IMG/VR virus record: IMGVR_UViG_3300042471_000832
Span: 1 to 20,988 of that record
Strand: one strand, 5' to 3'
From: a virus
DNA length: 20,988 bases
In this document: positions 1 to 5,041 of the stretch, piece after piece
How the letters are laid out: each line of letters begins with the position of its first letter
Numbering within the stretch: position 1 is the first letter of the stretch
The notes under the pieces: model-generated
What the model saw: only the letters and a program-made list of their open reading frames with translations
What the model was told of the DNA's origin: nothing
Database searches by the model: none
Translations under genes and position numbers: made by a program

Positions 1-754
1 CCACTTTAACGAAAAGCTTCAGCTCGGCGTCGGTCAGATCCTTCGAGGACTTCTTGCCGAAAGCCTTCTCCGAGTAGGTGGCAAGGTCTGGCTTTTGCCA
101 AGAGCTACCCCCGAGGAGTTTAAACGCTTCCTTACGATCAAAGTTCGGCAAAGATTCGGACTTAATTTTCCCCTCGGTTTTTGGAGCGACAGGGGCTGGC
201 TTGTCCTGCACTGGTTCGGCTTTCACTTCCTGCTCTGCTGGCTTGGCGTCGAAATCCTGCAACTCTTCAGGAGTGTAAACGCCGACAGAAACGCCAGGGT
301 AAACGGTCCTAATCCCTTCGGAAATAACACGCGCGCGAAGCATCGCCCGAGGGTACTGTTTCCAAACGTCCTTGCTAGCCAGCCCAGCGCCCTTCGCCTG
401 AGCAATAGTCCAGGCTACAGTGGCTGATCCACCTGCAGGGTGGCTGAAAGTTCCGGAGACTTCAGCATCAGAATAAACATTCCACACGACCTTCCCGCCC
501 GCAGACTGGAAGCGGGCTAGCATTGCGTCAGCCTTAAGCGCCGGGCGCCCCTGAATGACATGATAATCCCTCGCGGCGATCGCTGGGTGCAGTCCTTCGG
601 CTTGGGCGATCAGCATGAGGGCAACCCCCTGTTCTGGCGTTTTAATCCCAAAAAGGCCGCTCTTAGCGAAGGCTACGGCCATGCGCTCAATATCCGAAAA
701 TGGGATGGCTGGTGGCTGCGGCTGCTGGGTTACTGTCAGGCTTTTCTGTTCCAT
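1..754 (-). CDS. RecT-like single-strand annealing protein, C-terminus cut by window edge
   Basis: Reading leftward from ATG at 754 gives about 251 codons with no stop before the window edge, so the C-terminus is missing. The start is supported by an AAGG-type SD eight bases upstream. The N-terminal half contains IERMAVAFAKSGLFG, then ALMLIAQAEGLHPAIAARDY, GRPALKADAMLARFQ, a stretch ending in WKQYPRAMLRARVISEGIR, and VGVYTPEELQDF. From memory this pattern matches phage proteins annotated as RecT-family recombinases in proteobacterial phages. After about residue 170 there is a Lys/Pro/Glu-rich linker and then a second small segment. RecT-type proteins anneal complementary single strands during phage recombination and replication. 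The adjacent SSB-like gene fits that role. The family call rests on recognition without a search, so it is probable but not certain. Confidence 0.7.
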   Translation of the reverse strand, partial: MEQKSLTVTQQPQPPAIPFSDIERMAVAFAKSGLFGIKTPEQGVALMLIAQAEGLHPAIAARDYHVIQGRPALKADAMLARFQSAGGKVVWNVYSDAEVSGTFSHPAGGSATVAWTIAQAKGAGLASKDVWKQYPRAMLRARVISEGIRTVYPGVSVGVYTPEELQDFDAKPAEQEVKAEPVQDKPAPVAPKTEGKIKSESLPNFDRKEAFKLLGGSSWQKPDLATYSEKAFGKKSSKDLTDAELKLFVKV

Positions 755-945
755 TGTTCAAACCTTTCTTCTCGGTTGGCGTACTCGTGCAGGTAAAGCT
801 CCACTATGTATCGGAGCGTGTGACTGATGTTAGGGTTGATCTCCATGAGCAGCTTGACGTTCTCAGCCGGCAAACGGAAGCAGACTTTATGATCCTTGGC
901 CTTGTCTTCTGGTGGGGGTCTGAATTTGGCGTTGTTCATACTCAA
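736..945 (-). CDS. small ribbon-helix-helix-like DNA-binding protein (69 aa)
   Basis: A 69-residue protein with a short polar N-terminus, then a strand-like segment (VCFRLP) and two predicted helices (AENVKLLMEI and SHTLRYIVELYLHEY). This is the shape of the Arc/CopG ribbon-helix-helix fold; the fold assignment is inferred from pattern only. It lies between the SSB-like gene and the RecT-like gene, overlapping the former by four bases (TTGA) and the latter by 19, so translation is probably coupled. I chose TTG at 945 because a GAGGAG SD sits eight bases upstream; ATG at 939 is the alternative, giving 67 aa with a 14-base spacing. A role as a local transcriptional regulator is possible but unproven. 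Confidence 0.7.
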   Translation of the reverse strand: MSMNNAKFRPPPEDKAKDHKVCFRLPAENVKLLMEINPNISHTLRYIVELYLHEYANREERFEQWNRKA

Positions 946-1403
946 AACGGAAGCTCCTCGACAGTGTCCTGATTGTCCCAGCGATTGGGGGTCTGGGTGC
1001 CAGAGAACTTCTTGGGCGCCGCCTTAGCTGCTGGCTTGGCTTGTGGAGCCGTTTGTGGAGCTGGTGCCTGCTCGCGGGGCTTACCGGAAAGAAAAGCTCC
1101 CTCAAGCCATTCTCGATTGTTAGAAGCCCACACGAAGCGAGTCTTTTCAGGGTTGCCAGTATCGAGGACTGCCCAGAGTTCCGGAGCGTCAAGGTTCCGG
1201 TGCAGGCTGCCTGCCTGCTTGTGGCTCATCCAGAGCTTGAGCTGGCCGAGGCCTTCGACGTGGGCGTTGCACACCCATTTGCCTTCAAACTTAGTGGAGG
1301 CTTCGAGGCTATCGACGCGGATCTGGTGTAGTTCTTTCTTCTCGGGAAACTGGGTCCACTGTTTAGGATCTTTCGGCATAGTTGTCATATCTTCGTGCTC
1401 CAT
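942..1403 (-). CDS. single-stranded DNA-binding (SSB)-like protein with acidic C-terminal tip
   Basis: The N-terminal ~100 residues alternate strands in a way that could form an OB fold (RVDSLEASTKFEGKWVCNAH, LKLWMSHKQAG, ELWAVLDTG). A disordered Ala/Pro/Gln/Lys-rich linker follows, and the protein ends in DTVEELPF. An acidic tip ending in Pro-Phe is the hallmark of bacterial and phage SSB proteins, where it recruits partner proteins. The position two genes before a RecT-like annealing protein agrees. The sequence does not look like classical E. coli SSB, so I call it SSB-like. Start choice: ATG 1403 (153 aa) or ATG 1388 (148 aa), the latter with GGAG nine bases upstream; a TTG at 1418 has no SD. 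An intrinsic terminator lies only about 20 bases upstream. Confidence 0.65.
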   Translation of the reverse strand: MEHEDMTTMPKDPKQWTQFPEKKELHQIRVDSLEASTKFEGKWVCNAHVEGLGQLKLWMSHKQAGSLHRNLDAPELWAVLDTGNPEKTRFVWASNNREWLEGAFLSGKPREQAPAPQTAPQAKPAAKAAPKKFSGTQTPNRWDNQDTVEELPF

Positions 1404-1421
1404 TTGTAGGACCTGCAAGGG

Positions 1422-1459
1422 TTAATAAAACCCGACACCGATGCAGGTCGGTGCCGGGT
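1422..1459 (-). terminator. intrinsic terminator (or attenuator) before the SSB-like gene
   Basis: On the - strand a 12-bp stem (arms 1448-1459 and 1430-1441, one G-U wobble) with a 6-base loop is followed at once by TTTTATT. This is a standard rho-independent terminator for transcripts coming from the 63-aa gene at 1508-1699. The + strand reading has no T-tract, so the direction is clear. Confidence 0.8.
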
Positions 1460-1507
1460 GGCGCTAATACACTACTCTTACGGATAGGCCTATCTAATCA
1501 TCAAGCG

Positions 1508-1699
1508 TCAGTCTTTGCAATGGCCTTTGTAAAGGCCATCACCTTTTTGAGAAGTGCCACCGGCTTTGTCGAGCTTTGCGCCCTTGGACTTGCCAAGGGA
1601 TGCGCCACCAGATGAGCCATAGGCCGCCTTATCTTTCGATCCACCTTTTTTGAGGCTAGCGTCCGTTTTCGGATAGCTTGCCTGTTCTTTCATTTTCAT
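1508..1699 (-). CDS. Lys/Gly/Ser-rich basic peptide (63 aa), unknown function
   Basis: A 63-residue, strongly basic, low-complexity protein built of short Lys-Gly-Gly/Ser-Lys-Gly units (for example SLKKGGSKDKAAYGSSGG) with one Cys near the C-terminus. A GGAGGA SD eight bases before ATG 1699 supports translation. No fold is predicted from the composition. It is the last gene before the intrinsic terminator at 1422-1459. Small basic phage peptides of this kind can be nucleic-acid-binding or virion-associated, but nothing here shows which. Confidence 0.65.
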   Translation of the reverse strand: MKMKEQASYPKTDASLKKGGSKDKAAYGSSGGASLGKSKGAKLDKAGGTSQKGDGLYKGHCKD

Positions 1700-1717
1700 T
1701 ATGGAGTCCTCCGGGTT

Positions 1718-2020
1718 TCAGAATATCTCGTCATCGTCATGGGTTCCAGCTGCAACGTATGTTTTCGGATGATAGGGGAGCACGTTACGGTTGCCTGGCA
1801 TGTCATTCGGAAGCGGTTTAGGGTCTGGGGTCCCATACTTCCGGTCGACAAAGTAAACTTGCTCGAATCTCTTGCTCCAGATCGGAAGATTGCGCCGGTC
1901 AGCCTTACCCCAGAGGCACTGACACAAGAACACAAACAACCCATTGCACTCACTTTGATCCTTGAGCTTACACCAGATAACACCTTGAGAAGCACATTCG
2001 GGACAGTATCCAGAGCTCAT
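1718..2020 (-). CDS. Cys-rich putative zinc-binding protein (100 aa)
   Basis: The start at ATG 2020 is preceded by ACGGAG six bases upstream. The N-terminus has CPEC (residues 6-9), then a Cys near residue 17, another near 25, and a CQC pair near 33-35. This Cys spacing suggests a zinc ribbon or knuckle. The second half is Pro/Lys-rich and polar and ends in an acidic DDDEIF. ATG overlaps the stop of the upstream 50-aa ORF as ATGA, so translation is likely coupled. I do not recognise the family. Zinc binding is inferred from Cys spacing only. Confidence 0.7.
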   Translation of the reverse strand: MSSGYCPECASQGVIWCKLKDQSECNGLFVFLCQCLWGKADRRNLPIWSKRFEQVYFVDRKYGTPDPKPLPNDMPGNRNVLPYHPKTYVAAGTHDDDEIF

Positions 2021-2169
2021 TTCTGACTCCGTGCGTAGGATTCTATAACGCAAGAAATGCTAAAGATAACAAATAGATAAATATAAAATAAATTCATGAT
2101 AAGAATTCCCTTTGAGGTTTTTTGGCACGGGGTTAGCAATAGAAGCAACAGTCGCTCATGCTGGCGCAT
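2017..2169 (-). CDS. tiny hydrophobic membrane peptide (50 aa; possible internal start giving 26 aa)
   Basis: ATG 2169 has an AAAGGAG SD four bases upstream and opens a 50-residue frame with a Leu-rich stretch (RLLLLLLTPC) and then NLFYIYLFVIFSISCVI, which looks like a single transmembrane segment or signal anchor. A second ATG at 2097 with its own AAGGG ten bases upstream would give only the 26-residue hydrophobic part. The stop overlaps the ATG of the next gene as ATGA. The local DNA becomes AT-rich over the membrane segment. Function unknown; it could also be mainly a leader that couples translation to the Cys-rich gene. Confidence 0.4.
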   Translation of the reverse strand: MRQHERLLLLLLTPCQKTSKGILIMNLFYIYLFVIFSISCVIESYARSQK

Positions 2170-2198
2170 GTCGCTCCTTTCATCGCCGCCATTCATCA

Positions 2199-2239
2199 GG
2201 GAAGCCGGGGGGCTCCTAAACGCCCCCATAAGGCTTCCC
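2199..2239. other. strong two-part hairpin without T-tract
   Basis: Arms GGGAAGCC (2199-2206) and GGCTTCCC (2232-2239) enclose a second stem, GGGGGC (2208-2213) and GCCCCC (2222-2227), with an 8-base loop. Neither strand has a following run of T, so it is not a standard intrinsic terminator. On the - strand it lies about 15 bases before the SD of the 50-aa ORF, between two genes, and could stabilise or process the transcript. Confidence 0.55.
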
Positions 2240-2296
2240 CTTGAGTCCAGGCGGCCCGATGACATGACGACATGGACTCCATTGATTCCATTCATC

Positions 2297-2635
2297 TTAG
2301 TTCTCGGTTGAAAAAGATTCTGCGAACTCTTCAGGAACCCATTTAGCGACAGGGCGGCAGTGTGATCCTGAAAGCTGGTAACCTACCTTTGTCCAGCCTT
2401 TGAAGACTGCTCCTAGCCACCGCTTGTCATGTTTCAGCAGGAGCAGGTACAGGTCACTCCCTTTCAGAGTGTACTCTAGCGAGCTAAACACCTCGCCAGC
2501 GGTTAGGGGCTTACGGTAGTGGCTCCAGAGATGCCTGGCTTCTGCCCTTGCTGCTACTAGCAGTCTGCGGCGTTCTTCCTCAAATACCTTGAGGATCCGG
2601 TTCCGTTCCTTGCGTTCTTCGCTGATGATTTTCAT
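2297..2635 (-). CDS. basic 112-aa protein, possible winged-helix DNA-binding
   Basis: The first ~40 residues are an Arg/Lys/Glu-rich helix (MKIISEERKERNRILKVF). The second half contains TAGEVFSSLEYTL, WLGAVFKGWTKVGYQLSG and RPVAKWVPEEF. That second half resembles small phage proteins with a winged-helix-like layout in which a GAVF segment is followed by a strand and a basic end; this is recalled from pattern and not verified. The ATG at 2635 overlaps the stop of the upstream paralog as ATGA, so the two are translationally coupled. Role unknown; DNA binding is the most likely guess. Confidence 0.7.
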   Translation of the reverse strand: MKIISEERKERNRILKVFEEERRRLLVAARAEARHLWSHYRKPLTAGEVFSSLEYTLKGSDLYLLLLKHDKRWLGAVFKGWTKVGYQLSGSHCRPVAKWVPEEFAESFSTEN

Positions 2636-2865
2636 TTGTCGAGGCTCCAGTACTTTTTGACTGCCTGAGCATCTAGAAGACTCACGAAGACACTGGATAC
2701 GATCAACAAGGCATCACTAAGGGATTGAAACTGCTCGACGGTAAGCTCACCGTCGAGCTCTGAGCGAAGCTCTTGAAGGACTGAAAAGGCGATTCGAATG
2801 TCCTTTTGAGCTTCTATCATGTGGTGGTTAACTTCGAGAAGGCGGGCTAGGGTTTGTTCTTTCAT
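2632..2865 (-). CDS. small helical protein, paralog B of a tandem pair (77 aa)
   Basis: A 77-residue, apparently all-helical protein: TLARLLEVNHHMIEAQKDIR, then IAFSVLQELRSEL, then LSDALLIVSSVFVSLLDAQ, ending in KYWSLDK. It aligns along its whole length with the upstream gene at 2862-3116: shared LA..IEV/LLEV, IxFSxLxxxR, SLSDALL/SMSDALL, and the C-terminal KYW.LDK. It starts at ATG 2865 inside an ATGA overlap with that paralog's stop. The hydrophobic spacing suggests a helical bundle or dimer. No function recognised. Confidence 0.8.
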   Translation of the reverse strand: MKEQTLARLLEVNHHMIEAQKDIRIAFSVLQELRSELDGELTVEQFQSLSDALLIVSSVFVSLLDAQAVKKYWSLDK

Positions 2866-3116
2866 TTGTCGAGTTTCCAGTACTTTTCGAGAGTCTGGGT
2901 CTCGATTAGGTTCATGAAGGCGTCGGTCATAGTCAGAAGCGCGTCGCTCATGGATAGGTAATGCCCTTCGTCGATGTCGATCTCGGACGAGAGGTTGTTT
3001 CTGACACTGTTCAGGATAGAGAAGGATATCCGGAGCGCCTTAGTGGCGTCGGCAATGCGTTCGTTTTTAACTTCGATTATCTTAGCTAGCTTCTGCTCGT
3101 TTGATAGTTTGGACAT
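2862..3116 (-). CDS. small helical protein, paralog A of a tandem pair (84 aa)
   Basis: An 84-residue helical protein starting at ATG 3116 with AAGGAG eight bases upstream. Segments: QKLAKIIEVKNERIADATK, LRISFSILNSVRNNL, then MSDALLTMTDAFMNLIETQ and KYWKLDK at the end. It is the first of two adjacent paralogs; the second lacks a separate SD and depends on an ATGA overlap. Conserved positions between the copies are mostly hydrophobic or in the KYW.LDK tail, which points to a retained fold and a functional C-terminus. Function unknown. Confidence 0.8.
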   Translation of the reverse strand: MSKLSNEQKLAKIIEVKNERIADATKALRISFSILNSVRNNLSSEIDIDEGHYLSMSDALLTMTDAFMNLIETQTLEKYWKLDK

Positions 3117-3138
3117 AGTTAGTTCTCCTTAGAGTAGG

Positions 3139-3156
3139 GGCGCCGTCCTTGGCGCC
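3139..3156 (-). other. short GGCGCC hairpin before an SD
   Basis: Perfect 6-bp arms GGCGCC (3139-3144 and 3151-3156) with a 6-base loop lie in the 48-base gap between the 138-aa gene and paralog A, just upstream of the latter's AAGGAG. There is no T-run, so termination is unlikely. It may separate or stabilise mRNA segments. Confidence 0.35.
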
Positions 3157-3164
3157 TGGGCTGT

Positions 3165-3581
3165 TCAGATTGCTGCTAGGCAGTGGTTGAAGGTAGCGTA
3201 AGCCTGGGACTCCGTAAGGCCTCCGTCCTTCATGATCGCCCGGGAGAAGTGGTACCGGTCCGACTGATCATTGCGTGGAAGCCTGCCCCAATAAGCGCAA
3301 GCAAGCTGGAAGGCGTCAACGAAGGCTTCTGGGATACTTGCTTCCCAGTCGTATCCAATAAAAACAAAATCATTTCCACCTTGGAGAATCTCGCCCGTAT
3401 GCTCGCACCGGCTGATGTTCTCATACTTGCGAAGGACTGCATCCACGGATTCCACGCTGATGCTGAGGTCGCGGATGCTGACATTCAGCGAACCAGAACC
3501 ACGGCGGGTGTAAATGCGGATCTTCTTAGTGTCGATTCCGGCTGCTTTAAGTTCTTTCTTAGCTTGGTTTCCGTTGATCAT
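3165..3581 (-). CDS. LPD29-like small phage protein (138 aa)
   Basis: ATG 3581 is preceded by AAGGAG seven bases upstream. The N-terminal ~75 residues read KKELKAAGIDTKKIRIYTRR, a SLNVSIRDLS strand pair, VDAVLRKYENISR, then GEILQGGNDFVFIGYD. This resembles the LPD29-type domain seen in phage and polyvalent proteins, where a basic strand region is followed by GEIL.GGN..V; the match is from memory. The C-terminal half is helical (FVDAFQLACAYWG, SQAYATFNHCLAAI). It is the first gene after a candidate promoter carrying a TGTCCGACA dyad. Biochemical role unknown. Confidence 0.75.
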   Translation of the reverse strand: MINGNQAKKELKAAGIDTKKIRIYTRRGSGSLNVSIRDLSISVESVDAVLRKYENISRCEHTGEILQGGNDFVFIGYDWEASIPEAFVDAFQLACAYWGRLPRNDQSDRYHFSRAIMKDGGLTESQAYATFNHCLAAI

Positions 3582-3621
3582 GTTCGTTCTCCTTGGTTAG
3601 TAGTGCTTACTTGTGAGTCAT

Positions 3622-3649
3622 GTATTACTTATGTCGGACAGATTAGCAA
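3622..3649 (-). promoter_or_regulatory. candidate promoter with TGTCCGACA dyad (operator-like)
   Basis: Read on the - strand: TTGCTA (3649-3644), 16-base spacer, TAATAC (3627-3622). The spacer contains the palindrome TGTCCGACA (3640-3632). The same arrangement occurs upstream of the 213-aa gene at 4293-4320. The -10 match is weak, so the dyad and the repeated layout are the main support. It would drive the gene starting at 3581. Confidence 0.4.
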
Positions 3650-4284
3650 TAGAAAAAGAATGTCGAGGTTATTTTTTTATAAGGGTTAAAAGGTGGCGGA
3701 ATGATCTCGCAGCGTGCGGGCGGAGCTGGGGGAGTCATCCGGGCTTCACAGGCTGGCAAGGGTGGCATGACATCGAAGGCTGGGGCCTCAACCTTGACCT
3801 TCTTACTGCGAGGCTTTCTAGGGGCCTTGGCAGGCTTTACAGGCTCAACAGGGGTGGACGGCTTAGCACACTCCTCGAAGAACTCCTCGACAGACTCGAA
3901 GCCAGCGTCAAGGATCCGGGAGACCTGTTCTTCTGGGAGTTCGACGGTGACGCCTTCCTCGGAGATAGCAGCGGACTCGAAGGCCTCATCCCAGTCAAAG
4001 CCCACGGAGGCGAGGTTAGGCTCGACAGGGGTAGCCTCCTCTTCGACTGCTTCAAGATACTCGGCGATAGCAACTTCAGAGTTCGCATCATACCGACGGC
4101 AAAGTTCGTCCCAAGCGGCCTCTTGGTTCACTTCGAGGCCGGTATCGGTATAGGGCTGCTCGACTAGCTCCCGGAGCTTGCGGGTGGTGTATCCGGTGAA
4201 GTCTTCGACGACAGTCTTGGACTTGCGAGTCCGGACCTTGCGAGGTTTCGAGCTCAGTGTTTTGCGGCGTGCTTTCGTTTCCAT
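3643..4284 (-). CDS. charged 213-aa protein of unknown function
   Basis: Three composition zones are visible: a very basic N-terminus (ARRKTLSSKPRKVRTRKSK, residues 4-23), an acidic middle (about 50-140, with LEAVEEEATPVEP and VEEFFEECAKP), and a second basic, Pro-rich region (KPAKAPRKPRSKKVKVEAP) leading to a Pro-rich tail that ends in a Lys/Phe-rich segment. Central helices (RKLRELVEQPY, AAWDELCRRYD) suggest a small folded core. The only ATG near the 5' end (4284) has just TAGGA one base before it, too close for a normal SD, and the candidate promoter lies within 40 bases, so the mRNA leader may be very short. It is probably the first gene of this transcript. Function not recognised. Confidence 0.7.
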   Translation of the reverse strand: METKARRKTLSSKPRKVRTRKSKTVVEDFTGYTTRKLRELVEQPYTDTGLEVNQEAAWDELCRRYDANSEVAIAEYLEAVEEEATPVEPNLASVGFDWDEAFESAAISEEGVTVELPEEQVSRILDAGFESVEEFFEECAKPSTPVEPVKPAKAPRKPRSKKVKVEAPAFDVMPPLPACEARMTPPAPPARCEIIPPPFNPYKKITSTFFFYC

Positions 4285-4292
4285 GTCCTATG

Positions 4293-4320
4293 GATATGAC
4301 AAGTGTCCGACAATAAGCAA
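4293..4320 (-). promoter_or_regulatory. candidate promoter with TGTCGGACA dyad (operator-like)
   Basis: Read on the - strand: TTGCTT (4320-4315), 16-base spacer, CATATC (4298-4293), with the palindrome TGTCGGACA (4312-4304) inside the spacer. The layout matches the one at 3622-3649 within one base. It would start transcription only a few bases before ATG 4284. Confidence 0.4.
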
Positions 4321-4397
4321 GAGAATAATCACAAGGGAATGAAAATCTTTGAAAGCCAATAAGGACAAGGGTTTAGGGCTACAAGCAGTCCAGGGCT

Positions 4398-4424
4398 ATG
4401 ATAAGGAAAGGTTATCAAAGGCAA
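4398..4424 (-). promoter_or_regulatory. weak sigma70-like promoter candidate
   Basis: On the - strand, TTGCCT (4424-4419) and TATCAT (4403-4398, five of six consensus bases) are separated by 15 bases, slightly short. It would give a leader of about 110 bases to the 213-aa gene. The support is only the hexamers. Confidence 0.2.
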
Positions 4425-4475
4425 TAGTTTCAATAGAGAAAGGAAATCAATAGGTTAGCTAAGGGAAGCGGTGTG

Positions 4476-4739
4476 TTAGGATAATGGAACGATAAGCTTG
4501 AGCTGTACGGCTTGAGCATATTTCCTAAAGCATTCCGAGCACTTAAGCTCCCGACGCCTAGGATATCCAACCCCCTTGGTGATATCATAGACTGATATAC
4601 GCTTACATGATGCAGTAAAACATCGCCCTGGACGATCCGCGGGCGTCACGCAGACAATTCTCCCGTTGCGGTCGACGTACCGCTTGCACTCCCCTGTTGA
4701 TTCTCCGAGTTGTTCTGTCATATATTCAATCCATGTCAT
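4476..4739 (-). CDS. small Cys-containing protein divergent from the packaging genes (87 or 81 aa)
   Basis: An 87-residue frame starting at ATG 4739; a second ATG at 4721 gives 81 aa and avoids overlapping the divergent + strand gene. Neither has a visible SD. Cys residues occur as RCFTASCKR and, about 20 residues later, KCSECFRKY. This Cx5C/Cx2C arrangement could bind zinc, and the region is rich in Arg/Lys. Small zinc proteins at the junction of early and late transcripts are often regulators, but that is speculation here. The lack of SD keeps confidence moderate. Confidence 0.5.
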   Translation of the reverse strand: MTWIEYMTEQLGESTGECKRYVDRNGRIVCVTPADRPGRCFTASCKRISVYDITKGVGYPRRRELKCSECFRKYAQAVQLKLIVPLS

Positions 4740-5041
4740 TGCCGCGCAAAAGTAAAGCCACGATTGATTCTGAACTCCAGTACGTTTCCGAGATCACCGA
4801 GAAGCACTTCGGGATGAAGCTCAATTACCGCCAGCTAGAAAAGCAGGTCGCCGCGATCATCAGCGAGAAGATCGAGGACTACTTTTACCAGCGTTTCAGG
4901 GATTGGACCGTGGTCGACCTTATGGCACTCAGAGAAGCCTTGGGTCCGGCCGATAAGGAGAGCAGGAAATCAGACCGCCAGCGATACCGCGAGGAGCTGG
5001 ACCGCATCGCCGAGGAAGCCGCAGGGATTACGAAGGACTAA
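4733..5041 (+). CDS. hypothetical protein upstream of the terminase genes (102 aa)
   Basis: A 102-residue charged, mainly helical protein (TIDSELQYVSEITEKHFG, LEKQVAAIISEKIEDYFY, then QRYREELDRIAEEAAG). ATG 4733 has no SD; an in-frame TTG at 4697 also lacks one. Its stop overlaps the next start as TAATG, so it belongs to the packaging operon. It could be an additional small packaging subunit or a regulator. I do not recognise the family. Confidence 0.75.
   Translation: MSLPRKSKATIDSELQYVSEITEKHFGMKLNYRQLEKQVAAIISEKIEDYFYQRFRDWTVVDLMALREALGPADKESRKSDRQRYREELDRIAEEAAGITKD

Larger units (their letters stand above)
2632..3116 (-). repeat. tandem gene duplication with DNA-level similarity at the 3' ends
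   Basis: The two copies end in nearly the same DNA: 2631-2660 and 2861-2890 match at 27 of 30 positions when read by eye, including the ATGA junction with the following gene. The rest of the genes has diverged at DNA level but still aligns as protein. This is a local duplication in which the translational-coupling junction was copied along with the gene. Confidence 0.75.
4285..4475. other. gene-free early control region
   Basis: About 190 bases between the 213-aa gene and the 87-aa ORF with no credible ORF. It is purine-rich on the + strand and holds the candidate promoters described separately. CAATAG occurs three times in 32 bases (4422, 4431, 4448). No tRNA-like fold or strong hairpin is evident. 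Confidence 0.5.

Noticed and set aside
973-1425. 150-aa + strand ORF opposite the SSB-like gene
   Set aside because: It is an antisense shadow of a gene with SD, recognisable tail and operon context; its composition is Cys/Ser/Leu-rich and has no SD.
3183-3689. 168-aa + strand ORF opposite the 138-aa gene
   Set aside because: No SD, crosses a gene boundary and the candidate promoter, and the opposite frame has the better gene features.
3613-4167. 184-aa + strand ORF opposite the 213-aa gene
   Set aside because: Starts in a gene-free junction without SD. The - strand frame has structured charge zones and fits the operon direction, though this was the closest call among the shadows.
4697-4732. 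TTG-initiated N-terminal extension of the gene at 4733
   Set aside because: The TTG has no SD and the extra 12 residues are hydrophobic and unlike the body of the protein; ATG 4733 is simpler.
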